DNA of 38,900 bases from CAYGAW01 sp964347945 (GCA_964347945.1 CAYGAW010000019.1:1-38900); one strand, 5' to 3'; numbered from the stretch's first letter, positions 8,997-17,768 are shown. Program-made: numbers and translations. The notes: a model not told the origin generated them from the sequence alone.

Positions 8997-9090
8997 CTAG
9001 GTGGGACAGCTTGCTTACTTGGACAATGTCCTATGCTGTGACCCGGATGCGGGTGCGGTCCCGGCAGAGGTGCTGCAAGGAGAGGATAGC

Positions 9091-9582
9091 GTGGCGTCAC
9101 AACCCAGATTCGATATCAGCGAAATAGCGGAGTTGCTTGAGAGCAGGAAGGATGGTGGGGATAGGTCCCTGATGGCCGTTCTGGAAGAGATCCAGGCGCG
9201 ATATCGATACCTGCCAAGAGATGCCTTGATCTTGGTCAGCGAGAGGATGGGAGTGCCGTTAAGCCAAACCTACAGCGTGGCCACTTTCTACAACGCTTTC
9301 AGCTTGGAGCCCAAAGGCAGGCACGTCATCAATGTCTGTCTGGGCACCGCGTGTATCGTGAGGGGGTCGAGGAGGGTCCTTGAGCGGATCATCGACAGGC
9401 TGGGGATTGAGCCGGGTCAGACTACCGAAGACGGCGAATTCAGTCTGGAGATGGTCAACTGCCTTGGTGCCTGCGCTCTGGGACCTATTGTGGTGCTCGA
9501 CGGCACCTACTCTGGCCAGATGAACGCTTCGAAGGCGGATGCGCTGCTCCGTGAGATGATGAGTGAAGGTGAAGGATCCTAG
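9091..9582 (+). CDS. NuoE-like [2Fe-2S] subunit (24-kDa, thioredoxin-like)
   Basis: 163 residues from the GTG at 9091, which has a strong SD (AAGGAG at 9077-9082, 8 bases away). The frame is open back to 9001, but that part overlaps the likely transcription start. The protein has the NuoE/HoxE/HndA layout: an N-terminal helical bundle (SLMAVLEEIQARYRYLP, a typical segment) and a thioredoxin-like domain with four cluster cysteines (CLGTAC, then CLGACA). In NADH dehydrogenases and bifurcating hydrogenases this subunit holds one [2Fe-2S] cluster beside the FMN subunit. It is followed after 3 bases by the NuoF-like gene. Which of the known complexes it resembles most cannot be decided by eye. Confidence 0.92.
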   Translation: MASQPRFDISEIAELLESRKDGGDRSLMAVLEEIQARYRYLPRDALILVSERMGVPLSQTYSVATFYNAFSLEPKGRHVINVCLGTACIVRGSRRVLERIIDRLGIEPGQTTEDGEFSLEMVNCLGACALGPIVVLDGTYSGQMNASKADALLREMMSEGEGS

Positions 9583-9585
9583 CCC

Positions 9586-11439
9586 ATGAGAAGGATACAG
9601 AGCGCGGACGAACTGGAGAGGTCAAGGAATGCGCTGGTTGCCCGGCGTGACCCAGACAAACCACGAGTATCGGTTTGCTGCGGCACTGGTTGTCGTGTCT
9701 ACGGCAGCATGAAGGTCATCGAAGCCTTTCGAAACGATATAGGCAGCCGAGGCTTGGACCACGAGATAGGTGTTGTCAGCACCGGCTGCCATGGATTCTG
9801 CGAGAAGGGACCTGTTGTTGTTATCAAGCCCAGCGGCGTCTTCTATCAGAGAGTAGGCATTGACCATGTGCCTGAGATTGTATCGGAAACGGTGCTCAAT
9901 GGCGCAGTCATTGACAGTCTGGTCTACACGGATCCGGCGACCAATGAGAAGATAGTGTATGAGCGAGATGTGCCCTTCTATCAGAAGCAGCAGCGCCTTG
10001 TGCTGGACCTGAATGGCGACATCGACCCCACGGACATCGAGGACTACATTGCCTTTGGCGGATACTCCTCTCTGAGCAAGGCCCTGCACCAGATGCGTTC
10101 GGAGGAGGTGGTTGACGAGGTCACCAAGTCCGGCCTGCGGGGTCGAGGAGGTGCAGGCTTTCCGACGGGTGTCAAGTGGAGATTGTGCCGAGAGGCAAAG
10201 GGGGACACCAAGTACATCATCTGTAATGCCGATGAAGGAGACCCAGGTGCCTATATGGATCGCAGCATCATGGAGGGCAACCCCCACAGGGTGGTTGAGG
10301 GGATGATTATCGGCGCTTGGGCCATAGGCGCCCACCAGGGATATGTCTATATTCGCAACGAGTACCCTCTGGCGGTGGAGAATCTGACGATTGCGATAGG
10401 GCAGGCTGAGGAGTACGGATTCCTTGGCGACAACATATTGGGCTCGGGGTTCGATTTCTCCATCCAGATACGCCCGGGGAGCGGAGCATTCGTCTGCGGT
10501 GAGGAGACGGCCTTGATGGCGTCTATCGAGGACAGGATCGGAGAGCCCAGACCCAGGCCGCCCTATCCTGCCGTCAGTGGTCTTTGGGGTAAGCCGACGA
10601 ACATCAACAACGTTGAGACCTGGGCCAATGTACCACTCATCATCGATCGAGGAGCAGGTTGGTATTCCCAGATTGGCACCGCCGACAGCAAGGGGACCAA
10701 GATCTTCTCCGTGGTAGGCAACATCAACAACACAGGTTTGGTTGAGGTGCCCATGGGTGCCACCTTGGCCGAAATCGTCTATGACGTCGGAGGCGGGATT
10801 CCTGGCGACAAGGTGTGCAAGGCAGTCCAGCTGGGTGGACCATCGGGGGGCTGCGTACCAAGGGAACACTTCGATGTACCTATTGACTTCGAGTCGCTGG
10901 CGGCATTGGGTTCCATGATGGGCTCTGGCGGAATGGTCGTCTGTGACGAAGACACCTGCATGGTGGAGTTTGCCAGGTTCTTCATGGATTTCGTGCAGCA
11001 GGAATCGTGCGGGAAGTGTGTGCCGTGCCGTCTGGGAACCAGGGCGATGCTGGAGGTGCTGACCAGGCTCACCGAGGGACAGGGTCATGGTGGAGATGTT
11101 GAATACCTGGAGGAGTTGGGCAAGGAGATAAAGGAATCGTCGCTCTGCGGTCTAGGGCAGACCGCTCCCAATCCGGTCCTCTCGACGATCAGGTATTTTC
11201 GTGACGAGTACGAGGCGCACATCCAGGACGGCTGCTGCCCGGCTCACGTGTGCAAGGCCTTGATCCAGTATTCCATTGACGCCGAGAAGTGCACCGGCTG
11301 CGGTCGTTGCCTTCGCAACTGCCCCGCCGAGGCGATAAGTGGGGAGAAGAAGGAACCTCACACTATAGATCAGGAGAACTGCATCAAATGCGGATCTTGC
11401 TTGGAGCTGTGCAAGTTCGATGCAGTGATCGTAGAGTAG
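9586..11439 (+). CDS. NuoF-like NAD(P)H-binding flavoprotein with extra Fe-S domains
   Basis: 617 residues, built like HydB/HndC of electron-bifurcating hydrogenases rather than plain NuoF (about 430). An N-terminal thioredoxin-like [2Fe-2S] domain (CCGTGC at about 31-36, CHGFC at about 68-72) precedes the core, which has the FMN/NADH-binding loops (LRGRGGAGFPTG, then NADEGDPGAYMDR) and a [4Fe-4S] motif (ESCGKCVPCRLG). The C-terminus carries two ferredoxin [4Fe-4S] motifs (CTGCGRCLRNCP and CIKCGSCLELC). It should oxidise or reduce NAD(P)H through FMN and pass electrons to the neighbouring Fe-S proteins. The SD AAGGA (9572-9576) is 9 bases before the ATG. The next gene's SD overlaps this stop codon. 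Confidence 0.93.
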   Translation: MRRIQSADELERSRNALVARRDPDKPRVSVCCGTGCRVYGSMKVIEAFRNDIGSRGLDHEIGVVSTGCHGFCEKGPVVVIKPSGVFYQRVGIDHVPEIVSETVLNGAVIDSLVYTDPATNEKIVYERDVPFYQKQQRLVLDLNGDIDPTDIEDYIAFGGYSSLSKALHQMRSEEVVDEVTKSGLRGRGGAGFPTGVKWRLCREAKGDTKYIICNADEGDPGAYMDRSIMEGNPHRVVEGMIIGAWAIGAHQGYVYIRNEYPLAVENLTIAIGQAEEYGFLGDNILGSGFDFSIQIRPGSGAFVCGEETALMASIEDRIGEPRPRPPYPAVSGLWGKPTNINNVETWANVPLIIDRGAGWYSQIGTADSKGTKIFSVVGNINNTGLVEVPMGATLAEIVYDVGGGIPGDKVCKAVQLGGPSGGCVPREHFDVPIDFESLAALGSMMGSGGMVVCDEDTCMVEFARFFMDFVQQESCGKCVPCRLGTRAMLEVLTRLTEGQGHGGDVEYLEELGKEIKESSLCGLGQTAPNPVLSTIRYFRDEYEAHIQDGCCPAHVCKALIQYSIDAEKCTGCGRCLRNCPAEAISGEKKEPHTIDQENCIKCGSCLELCKFDAVIVE

Positions 11440-11452
11440 GAAGGCAATGGTG

Positions 11453-12130
11453 ATGATGACTCTGACTATTGATGGCCAGCGAGTCGAGGCTATGGAGGGC
11501 TCAAGCATACTGGAAGTCGCGCGAGAGTACGGCATTGAAATACCGACCCTGTGCTACCACGAAGCTCTTGAACCCTATGGCAGCTGTCGACTGTGCGTGG
11601 TGGAACTCGAGACCCCAAGAGGCCCTCAGTTGGTCGCTTCGTGTGTCTACCTCGCCGAGGAAGGCGCAGTAGTCCGGACCGGCTCTGAAATGGTGCAAAG
11701 ATCTCGCCGCATGACTGCTGAGTTATTGCTGGCCTCCGCTCCGAACGCGAAGGTCATACAGGAGTTGGCGGCGAAGATGGGTGCGCTGAAGCCCCGGGTG
11801 AGCTTGAGTGACAACGATTGCATCCTGTGTGGCTTGTGTGTGCGGGCCTGCAAGGAGATTGTCGGTGCCAATGCCATCAGCCTGGTCAACAGAGGCTTCA
11901 GCAAGGAGGTAAGCCCTCCTTTCGAGATCGGGTCTAACGCTTGCGTTGGTTGTACGACGTGCGTGTTCATCTGCCCGACAGGTGCCATCAAGCTAGAGGA
12001 TGTCTTGGCCAAGAAGTCTGTCCACCACTGGGAATCCGATTTCAAGGCCAGGGCGTGCAAGATCTGCGGTGACCATTTCCTGGCGCCAGAGTTCGCAACA
12101 GATTTGGGGGAGTCAGTGACCCGGGAATAG
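11453..12130 (+). CDS. HoxU/NuoG-N-terminus-like Fe-S protein lacking the His-Cys cluster
   Basis: 225 residues from the ATG at 11453, which is 8 bases after AGGAAGG (11438-11444); ATG 11447 is too close to that SD. An N-terminal plant-type [2Fe-2S] domain has Cys34, Cys45, Cys48 and Cys64. HoxU, HydA and NuoG normally follow with a His-Cys [4Fe-4S] motif. Here the matching segment (LLLASAPNAKVIQELA) has no histidine or cysteine. Two [4Fe-4S] motifs come next (CILCGLCVRAC and CVGCTTCVFICP), then a short tail with CKIC. There is no H-cluster domain, so this is not an [FeFe]-hydrogenase. It probably wires the NuoEF-like unit to the HdrA-like protein encoded 42 bases downstream. Confidence 0.88.
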   Translation: MMTLTIDGQRVEAMEGSSILEVAREYGIEIPTLCYHEALEPYGSCRLCVVELETPRGPQLVASCVYLAEEGAVVRTGSEMVQRSRRMTAELLLASAPNAKVIQELAAKMGALKPRVSLSDNDCILCGLCVRACKEIVGANAISLVNRGFSKEVSPPFEIGSNACVGCTTCVFICPTGAIKLEDVLAKKSVHHWESDFKARACKICGDHFLAPEFATDLGESVTRE

Positions 12131-12172
12131 GCGGGATGAGCAGAGTGGCCTCTCCCAGGGGGAGTGTTGTAA

Positions 12173-14239
12173 GTGGCTAGTGAGAGCGAAGTCAGGACCG
12201 GAGTCTTCGTCTGCGATTGCGGAGGAAAGATCGCAGATGTCGTCGATATCGAGCAACTGGAGAGGAGCGTGGCCAACTGGCCTGGAGTCGCGCTGGTGCG
12301 GCGAGAGGCCTACGGTTGTTCCAGAGCCGGGCTACATGACATAGCGGATGCTATAGAAGAGTACGGCCTGAATCGAGTCGTTGTGGCTGGCTGTACACCA
12401 AGAACGCACGAACGTCTGTTCAAAGCGGCCCTTGAGGAAGCGGGTTTGAGCGGCCTCCTACTGGAAGTCGTCAATATCAGGGAGCAATGTACCTGTGTGC
12501 ACGCCGATGACGCAGCCGGCGCGACAAGGAAAGCCCAGGACTTGATAAGGATGGGTGTGAAGAAGGCTGCACTGCTGCAACTAGAAGACAAGGTACAGGT
12601 TGAAGTGACGCCTGTCGCTCTCGTGATCGGGGGCGGGGTGGCGGGGCTCACGGCCGCTCTTTCGCTGGCCAGGGGTGGTTTCCCTGTCAAGCTGGTAGAG
12701 AGACAGGCAGACCTTGGAGGACAGGTTGCTAGACTTCACACGCTCTACCCAACTGGTGAGAGCGCCCAGGAGTTCGTTGAGAAGAGAATCCGTGCCCTGA
12801 ATGAGCATCCGCAGATCGAGGTGCTGACGGGTGCGAGTGTGACGAACGTCGGGGGCTCGGTCGGCGCCTATGCGGTCACAGTGCAGCAGGACAGCCAAAG
12901 TTCTCGGTTCGTCGTGGGTGCAATAATCGTGGCCACAGGAGCCCAGGAGGCCAGGCCCGGTGACCTATTCAGATATGATGGCACTAGAGTCATTACACAA
13001 CTTGAGTTGGAGCAGGCTCTGCAAGAGGGGAGCGTGGATGCCCAAAGTGTCGTGATAGTTCTGGATGGAATGGACCCTCCGCACTACGCATCTGTCTCCG
13101 CCACGGCTGCACTCAAGAACTCCATTCTGCTGAAGCATAGAGATCCTGGCGCGGAGGTCTCACTGCTTTTCAGTGAGTTCACTTCTGATCTTGATCGGGA
13201 CAAGATCGAGGAAGCGAGACAGTTGGGCGTTCGATTTGTCAAGTATTATAGGAGACAGCCGCCGCACGTTACCGATGAACGCATTGAGGTCTTCGATCAG
13301 CTTCGTGCCGAGCAGGCGAGACTGTCCTATGATCTGATTGTGCTGGCTCTGCCTCTCGTCCCTCACGACGATGCCGCCGCGCTTTCGAGAATGCTGAGAC
13401 TGCCTGTCGATGACCGAGGATTCTTCCTAGAGCCAAACCTCCGGCTGCGACCCGGTACACATATTCCCGAGGGGTTGTTCGTATGTGGCAGCGCTCACTA
13501 TCCGGCGGATGTGGACGAGAGCATCTTCCAAGGCTATCGGGCAGCCGCAAGAGCACTTCGCCATCTATCGGCAGGGAGGATGGTCAGCGAGGGGCTGCCG
13601 GCCAGGGTAGAGGAGAGTCTTTGCATCGGGTGCGGCACTTGCGTCGAATCGTGCCCGTTCGACGCTATCGCCATGATACCGGGAGAAGGAGCACTGAGCG
13701 TGGCGAGCATAGACACATCCCGGTGCAAGGCCTGCGGCAATTGCACAGTGGTCTGCCCGGCTAAGGCGATCGCCATGGAGCCCTATAGAGACACGGAATT
13801 CATCGCTCAGATCAACGCCGCGTTGGCCGACCGGTCGGACGGACAGCCACGCATAGTGGGGCTGATGTGTGAATGGAGCGGATACGCCGCGGCTGATCTG
13901 GCTGGAGCCGAGAGGCGTCAATATCCAACAAACATGCGCATCATCAGACTGGGTTGCTCTGCCCGGTTTGATCCGTATCTCATTCTTTGGGCGTTCCTGC
14001 AGGGTGCAGACGGCATCCTCTTGGGTGCGTGTGATCCAGGTACGTGCCACTACGTGGAGGGCAATGAGTGGGCAGAGGCGCGGGTCGAGAGTCTGCGCAG
14101 GATGCTGAAGGAGACGGGCTTTGATCCCAGAAGACTGCATCTGGAGTGGTTCAAGCCCGATGATGCAGACGCCTTCGTCGAGGTGGTGAAGGAATTCACA
14201 GACGAGATAGAGTATTTGGGTCCCACGGGCATTCGCTGA
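12173..14239 (+). CDS. HdrA-like flavoprotein fused to an MvhD-like domain
   Basis: 688 residues from a GTG preceded by AGGGGGAG (12157-12164). The N-terminal HdrA domain has VCDCGGKIADVVD and the family signature CTPRTHE, then NIREQC. The FAD domain starts at VIGGGVAGLTA (about 151) and includes a second nucleotide-binding half ending near residue 470. Two ferredoxin motifs follow (CIGCGTCVESCP and CKACGNCTVVCP). Residues about 560-680 match MvhD (YPTNMRIIRLGCSARFDP, then GACDPGTCHY). HdrA is the bifurcating FAD subunit in heterodisulfide reductase systems, and MvhD links it to an electron donor. In the MvhD part, the usual CxWC motif reads CEWS, so one conserved cysteine is replaced. No HdrB or HdrC gene is in the window. 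Confidence 0.92.
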   Translation: MASESEVRTGVFVCDCGGKIADVVDIEQLERSVANWPGVALVRREAYGCSRAGLHDIADAIEEYGLNRVVVAGCTPRTHERLFKAALEEAGLSGLLLEVVNIREQCTCVHADDAAGATRKAQDLIRMGVKKAALLQLEDKVQVEVTPVALVIGGGVAGLTAALSLARGGFPVKLVERQADLGGQVARLHTLYPTGESAQEFVEKRIRALNEHPQIEVLTGASVTNVGGSVGAYAVTVQQDSQSSRFVVGAIIVATGAQEARPGDLFRYDGTRVITQLELEQALQEGSVDAQSVVIVLDGMDPPHYASVSATAALKNSILLKHRDPGAEVSLLFSEFTSDLDRDKIEEARQLGVRFVKYYRRQPPHVTDERIEVFDQLRAEQARLSYDLIVLALPLVPHDDAAALSRMLRLPVDDRGFFLEPNLRLRPGTHIPEGLFVCGSAHYPADVDESIFQGYRAAARALRHLSAGRMVSEGLPARVEESLCIGCGTCVESCPFDAIAMIPGEGALSVASIDTSRCKACGNCTVVCPAKAIAMEPYRDTEFIAQINAALADRSDGQPRIVGLMCEWSGYAAADLAGAERRQYPTNMRIIRLGCSARFDPYLILWAFLQGADGILLGACDPGTCHYVEGNEWAEARVESLRRMLKETGFDPRRLHLEWFKPDDADAFVEVVKEFTDEIEYLGPTGIR

Positions 14240-14315
14240 TCACAAGCGAGGGCTCCCAGGATAGCGCCTGTGTCCGCACCTTCACGGGACGAGCGGCCAG
14301 TAGGGAGGGTAGGTG

Positions 14316-15500
14316 ATGTCGAAGCAGATAGAGAGAGAGGTCTGGGCGCTGGACAGGTGTGCTGGCTGCGGCCTCTGTGTGGCCACGTGCTCCAAGGGGA
14401 TGCTGTACTGGGATGAAGAAGCGAAACATCCCACGAGGGAGATCAGACAGAAAAGGATCGGCCTCACAGAAATTCCGCTTGACAGCTGCACTTTTTGCCA
14501 GGTCTTTTGTGAGGAGACCTGTCCTCGTTTGCACGTCTGGGAGGGACTTCCAGCCCGGCGTATGGTCTCGGCGAGAGCTAGAGGTCCCCTCGAGAGTGGT
14601 GAGCCTATGGATGTCATCAAGGCTCTGCTGATCGCCAATCTGTCGGCGGGTGCAATAGACGGGGTCATCGCGAACGATGTGGATGGGTGGGAGCTCCAAC
14701 CTCAGGCCAAGGTCATGACCAGGGTGGAGGAGGTCGCCGAAAGCCTCGGGGTACAGGGTTTGTGGGTGCCCACACTGGACTTGCTCAACGAGGCGGTCTA
14801 CGAGAGGAAGCTCAGGGACATCGCCGTGGTCGGGACTCCATGCGTCAGCGAGGGTATCAGAACTCTCAGAGCTTCAGCCAACGAGAGGCTAAGCCCCTAC
14901 AGGGACGCCTTGCGCCTCAGCATCGCTGTCTTCTGCATGGGCGTGTACTATCCCGACCCGGTGCGTCAGTTCTTGGAAGAGACAATGGGCATAGGGGGAC
15001 GCGAGGTGAGGCGGGTCTACGCGTCGCCGCGGGACAAGGAACTACGAGTGGTGTCTTGGGATGGGTCGATGAAGACGATTCCGCTTTCTAGGATAGAGGG
15101 CTATACCCGGCCGGGATGCGCCAGTTGCAATGATTTCCTGGGAGACTCAGCCGACGTTGCGGTGGGCAGAGTAGGCGCGAAAGAGGGGTACTGCACATTG
15201 ATCACCAGGAGCGAGGTGGGTGATCTTTGTCTCGAGAACGCTCTGGGTCTGGAGCTAGTCGAGGTCCTGGAGGAGGTCGATGAGCAGGCCTTGAAGTCTG
15301 CGAAGGAGGAGAAGGGACGCAGAGAGAGGGCGCAGGCCTTCGATGACCTGATGTTGATGATGCTTGATGCATTGAGAGAGCCCCAGAAGAGAGCCGAAGT
15401 GAGGCAGGAATTCGTGCGACTATATGAAGTCGAAAGCATATCGGGATCCACAGAGGAGGGGACAGGCCATGGCACATGCGGCCAATGTGCTGGATGCTAA
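14316..15500 (+). CDS. FrhB-family (F420-hydrogenase beta subunit-like) Fe-S flavoprotein
   Basis: 394 residues. An N-terminal ferredoxin motif (CAGCGLCVATC, Cys15-Cys25) is followed by a second cysteine group (CTFCQVFCEETC), then the FrhB N- and C-terminal domains with AVVGTPC, then GYTRPGCASCNDF and a DVAVGRVG strand. Relatives (FrhB, FpoF, FdhB, FqoF and the glutamate-synthase-linked versions) carry FAD and pass electrons to or from F420 or another carrier; the partner here cannot be told from sequence. The very C-terminus is CGQCAGC, a CxxCxxC tail encoded in the stretch that overlaps the next gene. AGGGAGG (14302-14308) is 7 bases before the ATG; GTG 14313 is possible. The gap to the HdrA gene is 76 bases with no sign of a terminator. 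Confidence 0.87.
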   Translation: MSKQIEREVWALDRCAGCGLCVATCSKGMLYWDEEAKHPTREIRQKRIGLTEIPLDSCTFCQVFCEETCPRLHVWEGLPARRMVSARARGPLESGEPMDVIKALLIANLSAGAIDGVIANDVDGWELQPQAKVMTRVEEVAESLGVQGLWVPTLDLLNEAVYERKLRDIAVVGTPCVSEGIRTLRASANERLSPYRDALRLSIAVFCMGVYYPDPVRQFLEETMGIGGREVRRVYASPRDKELRVVSWDGSMKTIPLSRIEGYTRPGCASCNDFLGDSADVAVGRVGAKEGYCTLITRSEVGDLCLENALGLELVEVLEEVDEQALKSAKEEKGRRERAQAFDDLMLMMLDALREPQKRAEVRQEFVRLYEVESISGSTEEGTGHGTCGQCAGC

Positions 15501-16134
15501 GGGTAAGGACCTCAGAGTTGCGAGCACAGAACTCAAGGCGATGCTCGGAACCAGCTCGGTCGTCGTCAACAACGCTTCCCATCTGCATGGGTTTTGCGGA
15601 GGGCTCAAATCTGGCGAGATAACTGTAGAAGGAGACTCGGGAGACTATCTCGGCGTAGTCAATGACGGAGCCACGATCAAGGTCAGCGGGAATGCTGGCA
15701 AGTACGTCGCTGACAACATGACCTCCGGCACAGTGATAGTTGAGGGAGACGCCGACTATGGTGCCGCTCAGTACTGCTATGGTGGTACGGTTGTCATCAA
15801 AGGCGATGCTGGTGACTTCACCGCTACCATGAACAAGGGCGCCACCATCATCATCGGCGGAGACGTGGGCGATGAGGCTGCCACCTACATGGTCGCTGGC
15901 GATGTAGTCATCGTTGGCAATGGAGGGGAGAATCTCGGCAACTACCTCATCAGGGGCAGTATCTACATCGGGGGCGACTGGGCCAGCCTGGGCCACAACT
16001 GTGCGGTGGGAGAGGTCAACGGTGAAGATACCCAGAAGCTCGAAGCGCTCTTGGGCAAATATGGGCTCGCCGCCGATGTCAAGAGCTTCCGCAAGATCGC
16101 GCCTCTGTCGGACAAGCCGTTCTATTCTCACTAG
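15469..16134 (+). CDS. GXGXG-domain protein (glutamate synthase GltB3-like)
   Basis: 221 residues. The middle and end form a right-handed beta-helix with regular turns of the type GG-x-hydrophobic-GD (EGDSGDYLG, KGDAGDF, GGDVGDEAA), the pattern of the C-terminal GXGXG domain of large glutamate synthase subunits and of FwdC. In archaeal-type split glutamate synthases and in MgsB/GlxC this domain is a separate protein that packs on the FMN domain. The ATG at 15469 has GAGGAGGGG just upstream (15453-15461) and overlaps the FrhB-like gene by 32 bases, so translation is probably coupled. The GltB2-like gene follows after 11 bases, which supports the glutamate-synthase-like reading over FwdC. Confidence 0.88.
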   Translation: MAHAANVLDAKGKDLRVASTELKAMLGTSSVVVNNASHLHGFCGGLKSGEITVEGDSGDYLGVVNDGATIKVSGNAGKYVADNMTSGTVIVEGDADYGAAQYCYGGTVVIKGDAGDFTATMNKGATIIIGGDVGDEAATYMVAGDVVIVGNGGENLGNYLIRGSIYIGGDWASLGHNCAVGEVNGEDTQKLEALLGKYGLAADVKSFRKIAPLSDKPFYSH

Positions 16135-16145
16135 GAGGGAGCATA

Positions 16146-17690
16146 ATGGCAACCGTCGGTGCTTTCTGCGTTACACTACATAAGGACGAGTGCATCAACT
16201 CGCAAATGCCTGGTAAGTGTGCTACCTGCGTGGAGATCTGCCCGTACGGCGTCTACGACCTCAATGAGAGCAATGAAGTAGGAGTACAGAACTACAATGC
16301 CTGTGTGGGCTGTCGGCTTTGTGCCGAGTTCTGCCCGGAGAATGCCATCCGCATCAACCCAGCGGAGTCGGAGTTGGTGTCCAGATTTCCGTGGACCCTG
16401 GGGACAATCGAGGAGATTCACCACAAGGCTCTGACGGGCAGCTACATGCTGCGGGGCTTCGGTGCGATGGGCCAGACACCACATTTCGACAGCATTGTGG
16501 TTGTGCCTTCGCAGCTCGCATCTCCCGCGCCGAAAGACAAGTACCGCGAAGAGTGTAACCTGGAAGTGGTGATTGGGGAGGACACCTGCGAGAAGCCGGT
16601 CAGGCTGCAGTACCCCTTCATCTTTCCCGCGATGTCGTACGGCGCTCTTTCCAGGGAGGCTAAGCTGGCGCTAGCCATCGCCGCGGCCAAGACGGGCATC
16701 GTCACCAACACCGGCGAGGGCGGTGTCGTCGAAGAAGAGCCTTACTACGCGAACGGGTTTGAGAAACCCAACGCGTCGCGCAAGAGGTGGGAGCCTGGAG
16801 GCTACCTGGTGATCCAGTGGTCGACCGGGCGCTGGGGTGTATCCGTCGACTATGTGAACGCCGGAGACGCGGTGGAGATCAAGATAGGTCAGGGCGCAAA
16901 ACCTGGGATGGGAGGCCATCTGCTGGGGGACAAGGTGACAGAGGACATAGCGGCGATCCGTGGCATACCCGTAGGCAGTGACGCCCTCTCCCCGTGCAGG
17001 TACTATGACGTCCTCGATCCTGAGGACATTAGGAAGCAGGTTGAATTCCTGAGGGACATTACCAACTACCAAAAGCCGATCTTGATGAAGCTGGGTCCCA
17101 GCAGGCCGTACGAGGATGTGAAGGCAGCGGCTCTGTCCGGCGTCGATGCTATCTCGATCGACGGGCTAGTAGGCGGCACTGGCTGCTCACCAGATGTGGT
17201 CACCCAGGGCGTGGGCATACCTACCATTGCGTGCATTGGACCGGCCGTCAGGGCTCTCAAGGACTTGGGTCTGCACCGGAAGGTAAAGCTCTTCGCGCTG
17301 GGTGGCATGAGGGGCGGCCTGGACGCATACAAGGCGATAGCCATGGGTGCAGATGGCGTGGGCTTCGGTACAGCAGCTGAGATAGCGATGGGATGTCGAG
17401 GTTGCATGGCCTGCCATCAGGGCAACTGCCCCTATGGCATTACCTCTCAAGACCCCAAGATGAGGGAGCGATTGGATCCTGAGGAGATCGGCCAACGGCT
17501 AGCGAACTTCATCAATGCCTCGGCGGAGGAACTGAAGATCCTGACCATGCTTTCTGGGCATTCGGACGTCAGGGAGTTGAGCGAGGAAGACCTGCGAGCC
17601 TTGGACGTAAACACGGCAGCGATAACCGGTCTGAAACTGGTGGGCTATGAGAGGCCTCTGCCCTGGTGGGAGAACGGCCACGCCAAGTAG
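16146..17690 (+). CDS. Ferredoxin-FMN glutamate-synthase-like protein (GltB2-like)
   Basis: 514 residues. The N-terminus has two [4Fe-4S] motifs (cysteines in KCATCVEICP and CVGCRLCAEFCP). The rest is the TIM-barrel FMN domain of glutamate synthase: AMSYGALS, GEGG, then IKIGQGAKPGMGGHL, DGLVGGTG, LFALGGMRGG and GADGVGFGTAAEIAMGC. The [3Fe-4S] motif is CRGCMACHQGNCPYGI at about 418-432. Classical glutamate synthase makes glutamate from 2-oxoglutarate using ammonia released by its own N-terminal glutaminase domain. That domain is neither fused here nor encoded anywhere in the window. The enzyme could use free ammonia, borrow a glutaminase from elsewhere, or do other chemistry (compare methylamine-glutamate N-methyltransferase MgsC). 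AGGAGGG overlaps the upstream stop region and sits just before the ATG. Confidence 0.88.
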   Translation: MATVGAFCVTLHKDECINSQMPGKCATCVEICPYGVYDLNESNEVGVQNYNACVGCRLCAEFCPENAIRINPAESELVSRFPWTLGTIEEIHHKALTGSYMLRGFGAMGQTPHFDSIVVVPSQLASPAPKDKYREECNLEVVIGEDTCEKPVRLQYPFIFPAMSYGALSREAKLALAIAAAKTGIVTNTGEGGVVEEEPYYANGFEKPNASRKRWEPGGYLVIQWSTGRWGVSVDYVNAGDAVEIKIGQGAKPGMGGHLLGDKVTEDIAAIRGIPVGSDALSPCRYYDVLDPEDIRKQVEFLRDITNYQKPILMKLGPSRPYEDVKAAALSGVDAISIDGLVGGTGCSPDVVTQGVGIPTIACIGPAVRALKDLGLHRKVKLFALGGMRGGLDAYKAIAMGADGVGFGTAAEIAMGCRGCMACHQGNCPYGITSQDPKMRERLDPEEIGQRLANFINASAEELKILTMLSGHSDVRELSEEDLRALDVNTAAITGLKLVGYERPLPWWENGHAK

Positions 17691-17768
17691 CTTCCGTTTG
17701 TCGAGCCCCAGGCGGGTGCGCGACAGAATTCTGTGGCCAGGCTGATCGGGAGCGGGAGAGGAGGCAAC

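Noticed and set aside
9001..9090. N-terminal extension of the NuoE-like protein from a GTG at 9001
   Set aside because: It overlaps the predicted transcription start and lacks an SD, while GTG 9091 has a perfect one.
9622..11088. 488-codon open frame on the minus strand
   Set aside because: It lies opposite the well-supported NuoF-like gene and shows no domain; it is a codon-bias shadow.
9091..12130. [FeFe]- or [NiFe]-hydrogenase operon
   Set aside because: The NuoEF- and HoxU-like genes resemble hydrogenase diaphorase subunits, but no H-cluster or NiFe large-subunit motif is present in the window.
15202..16152. 316-codon open frame on the minus strand
   Set aside because: Opposite the FrhB-like and GXGXG genes, with no recognisable motif.
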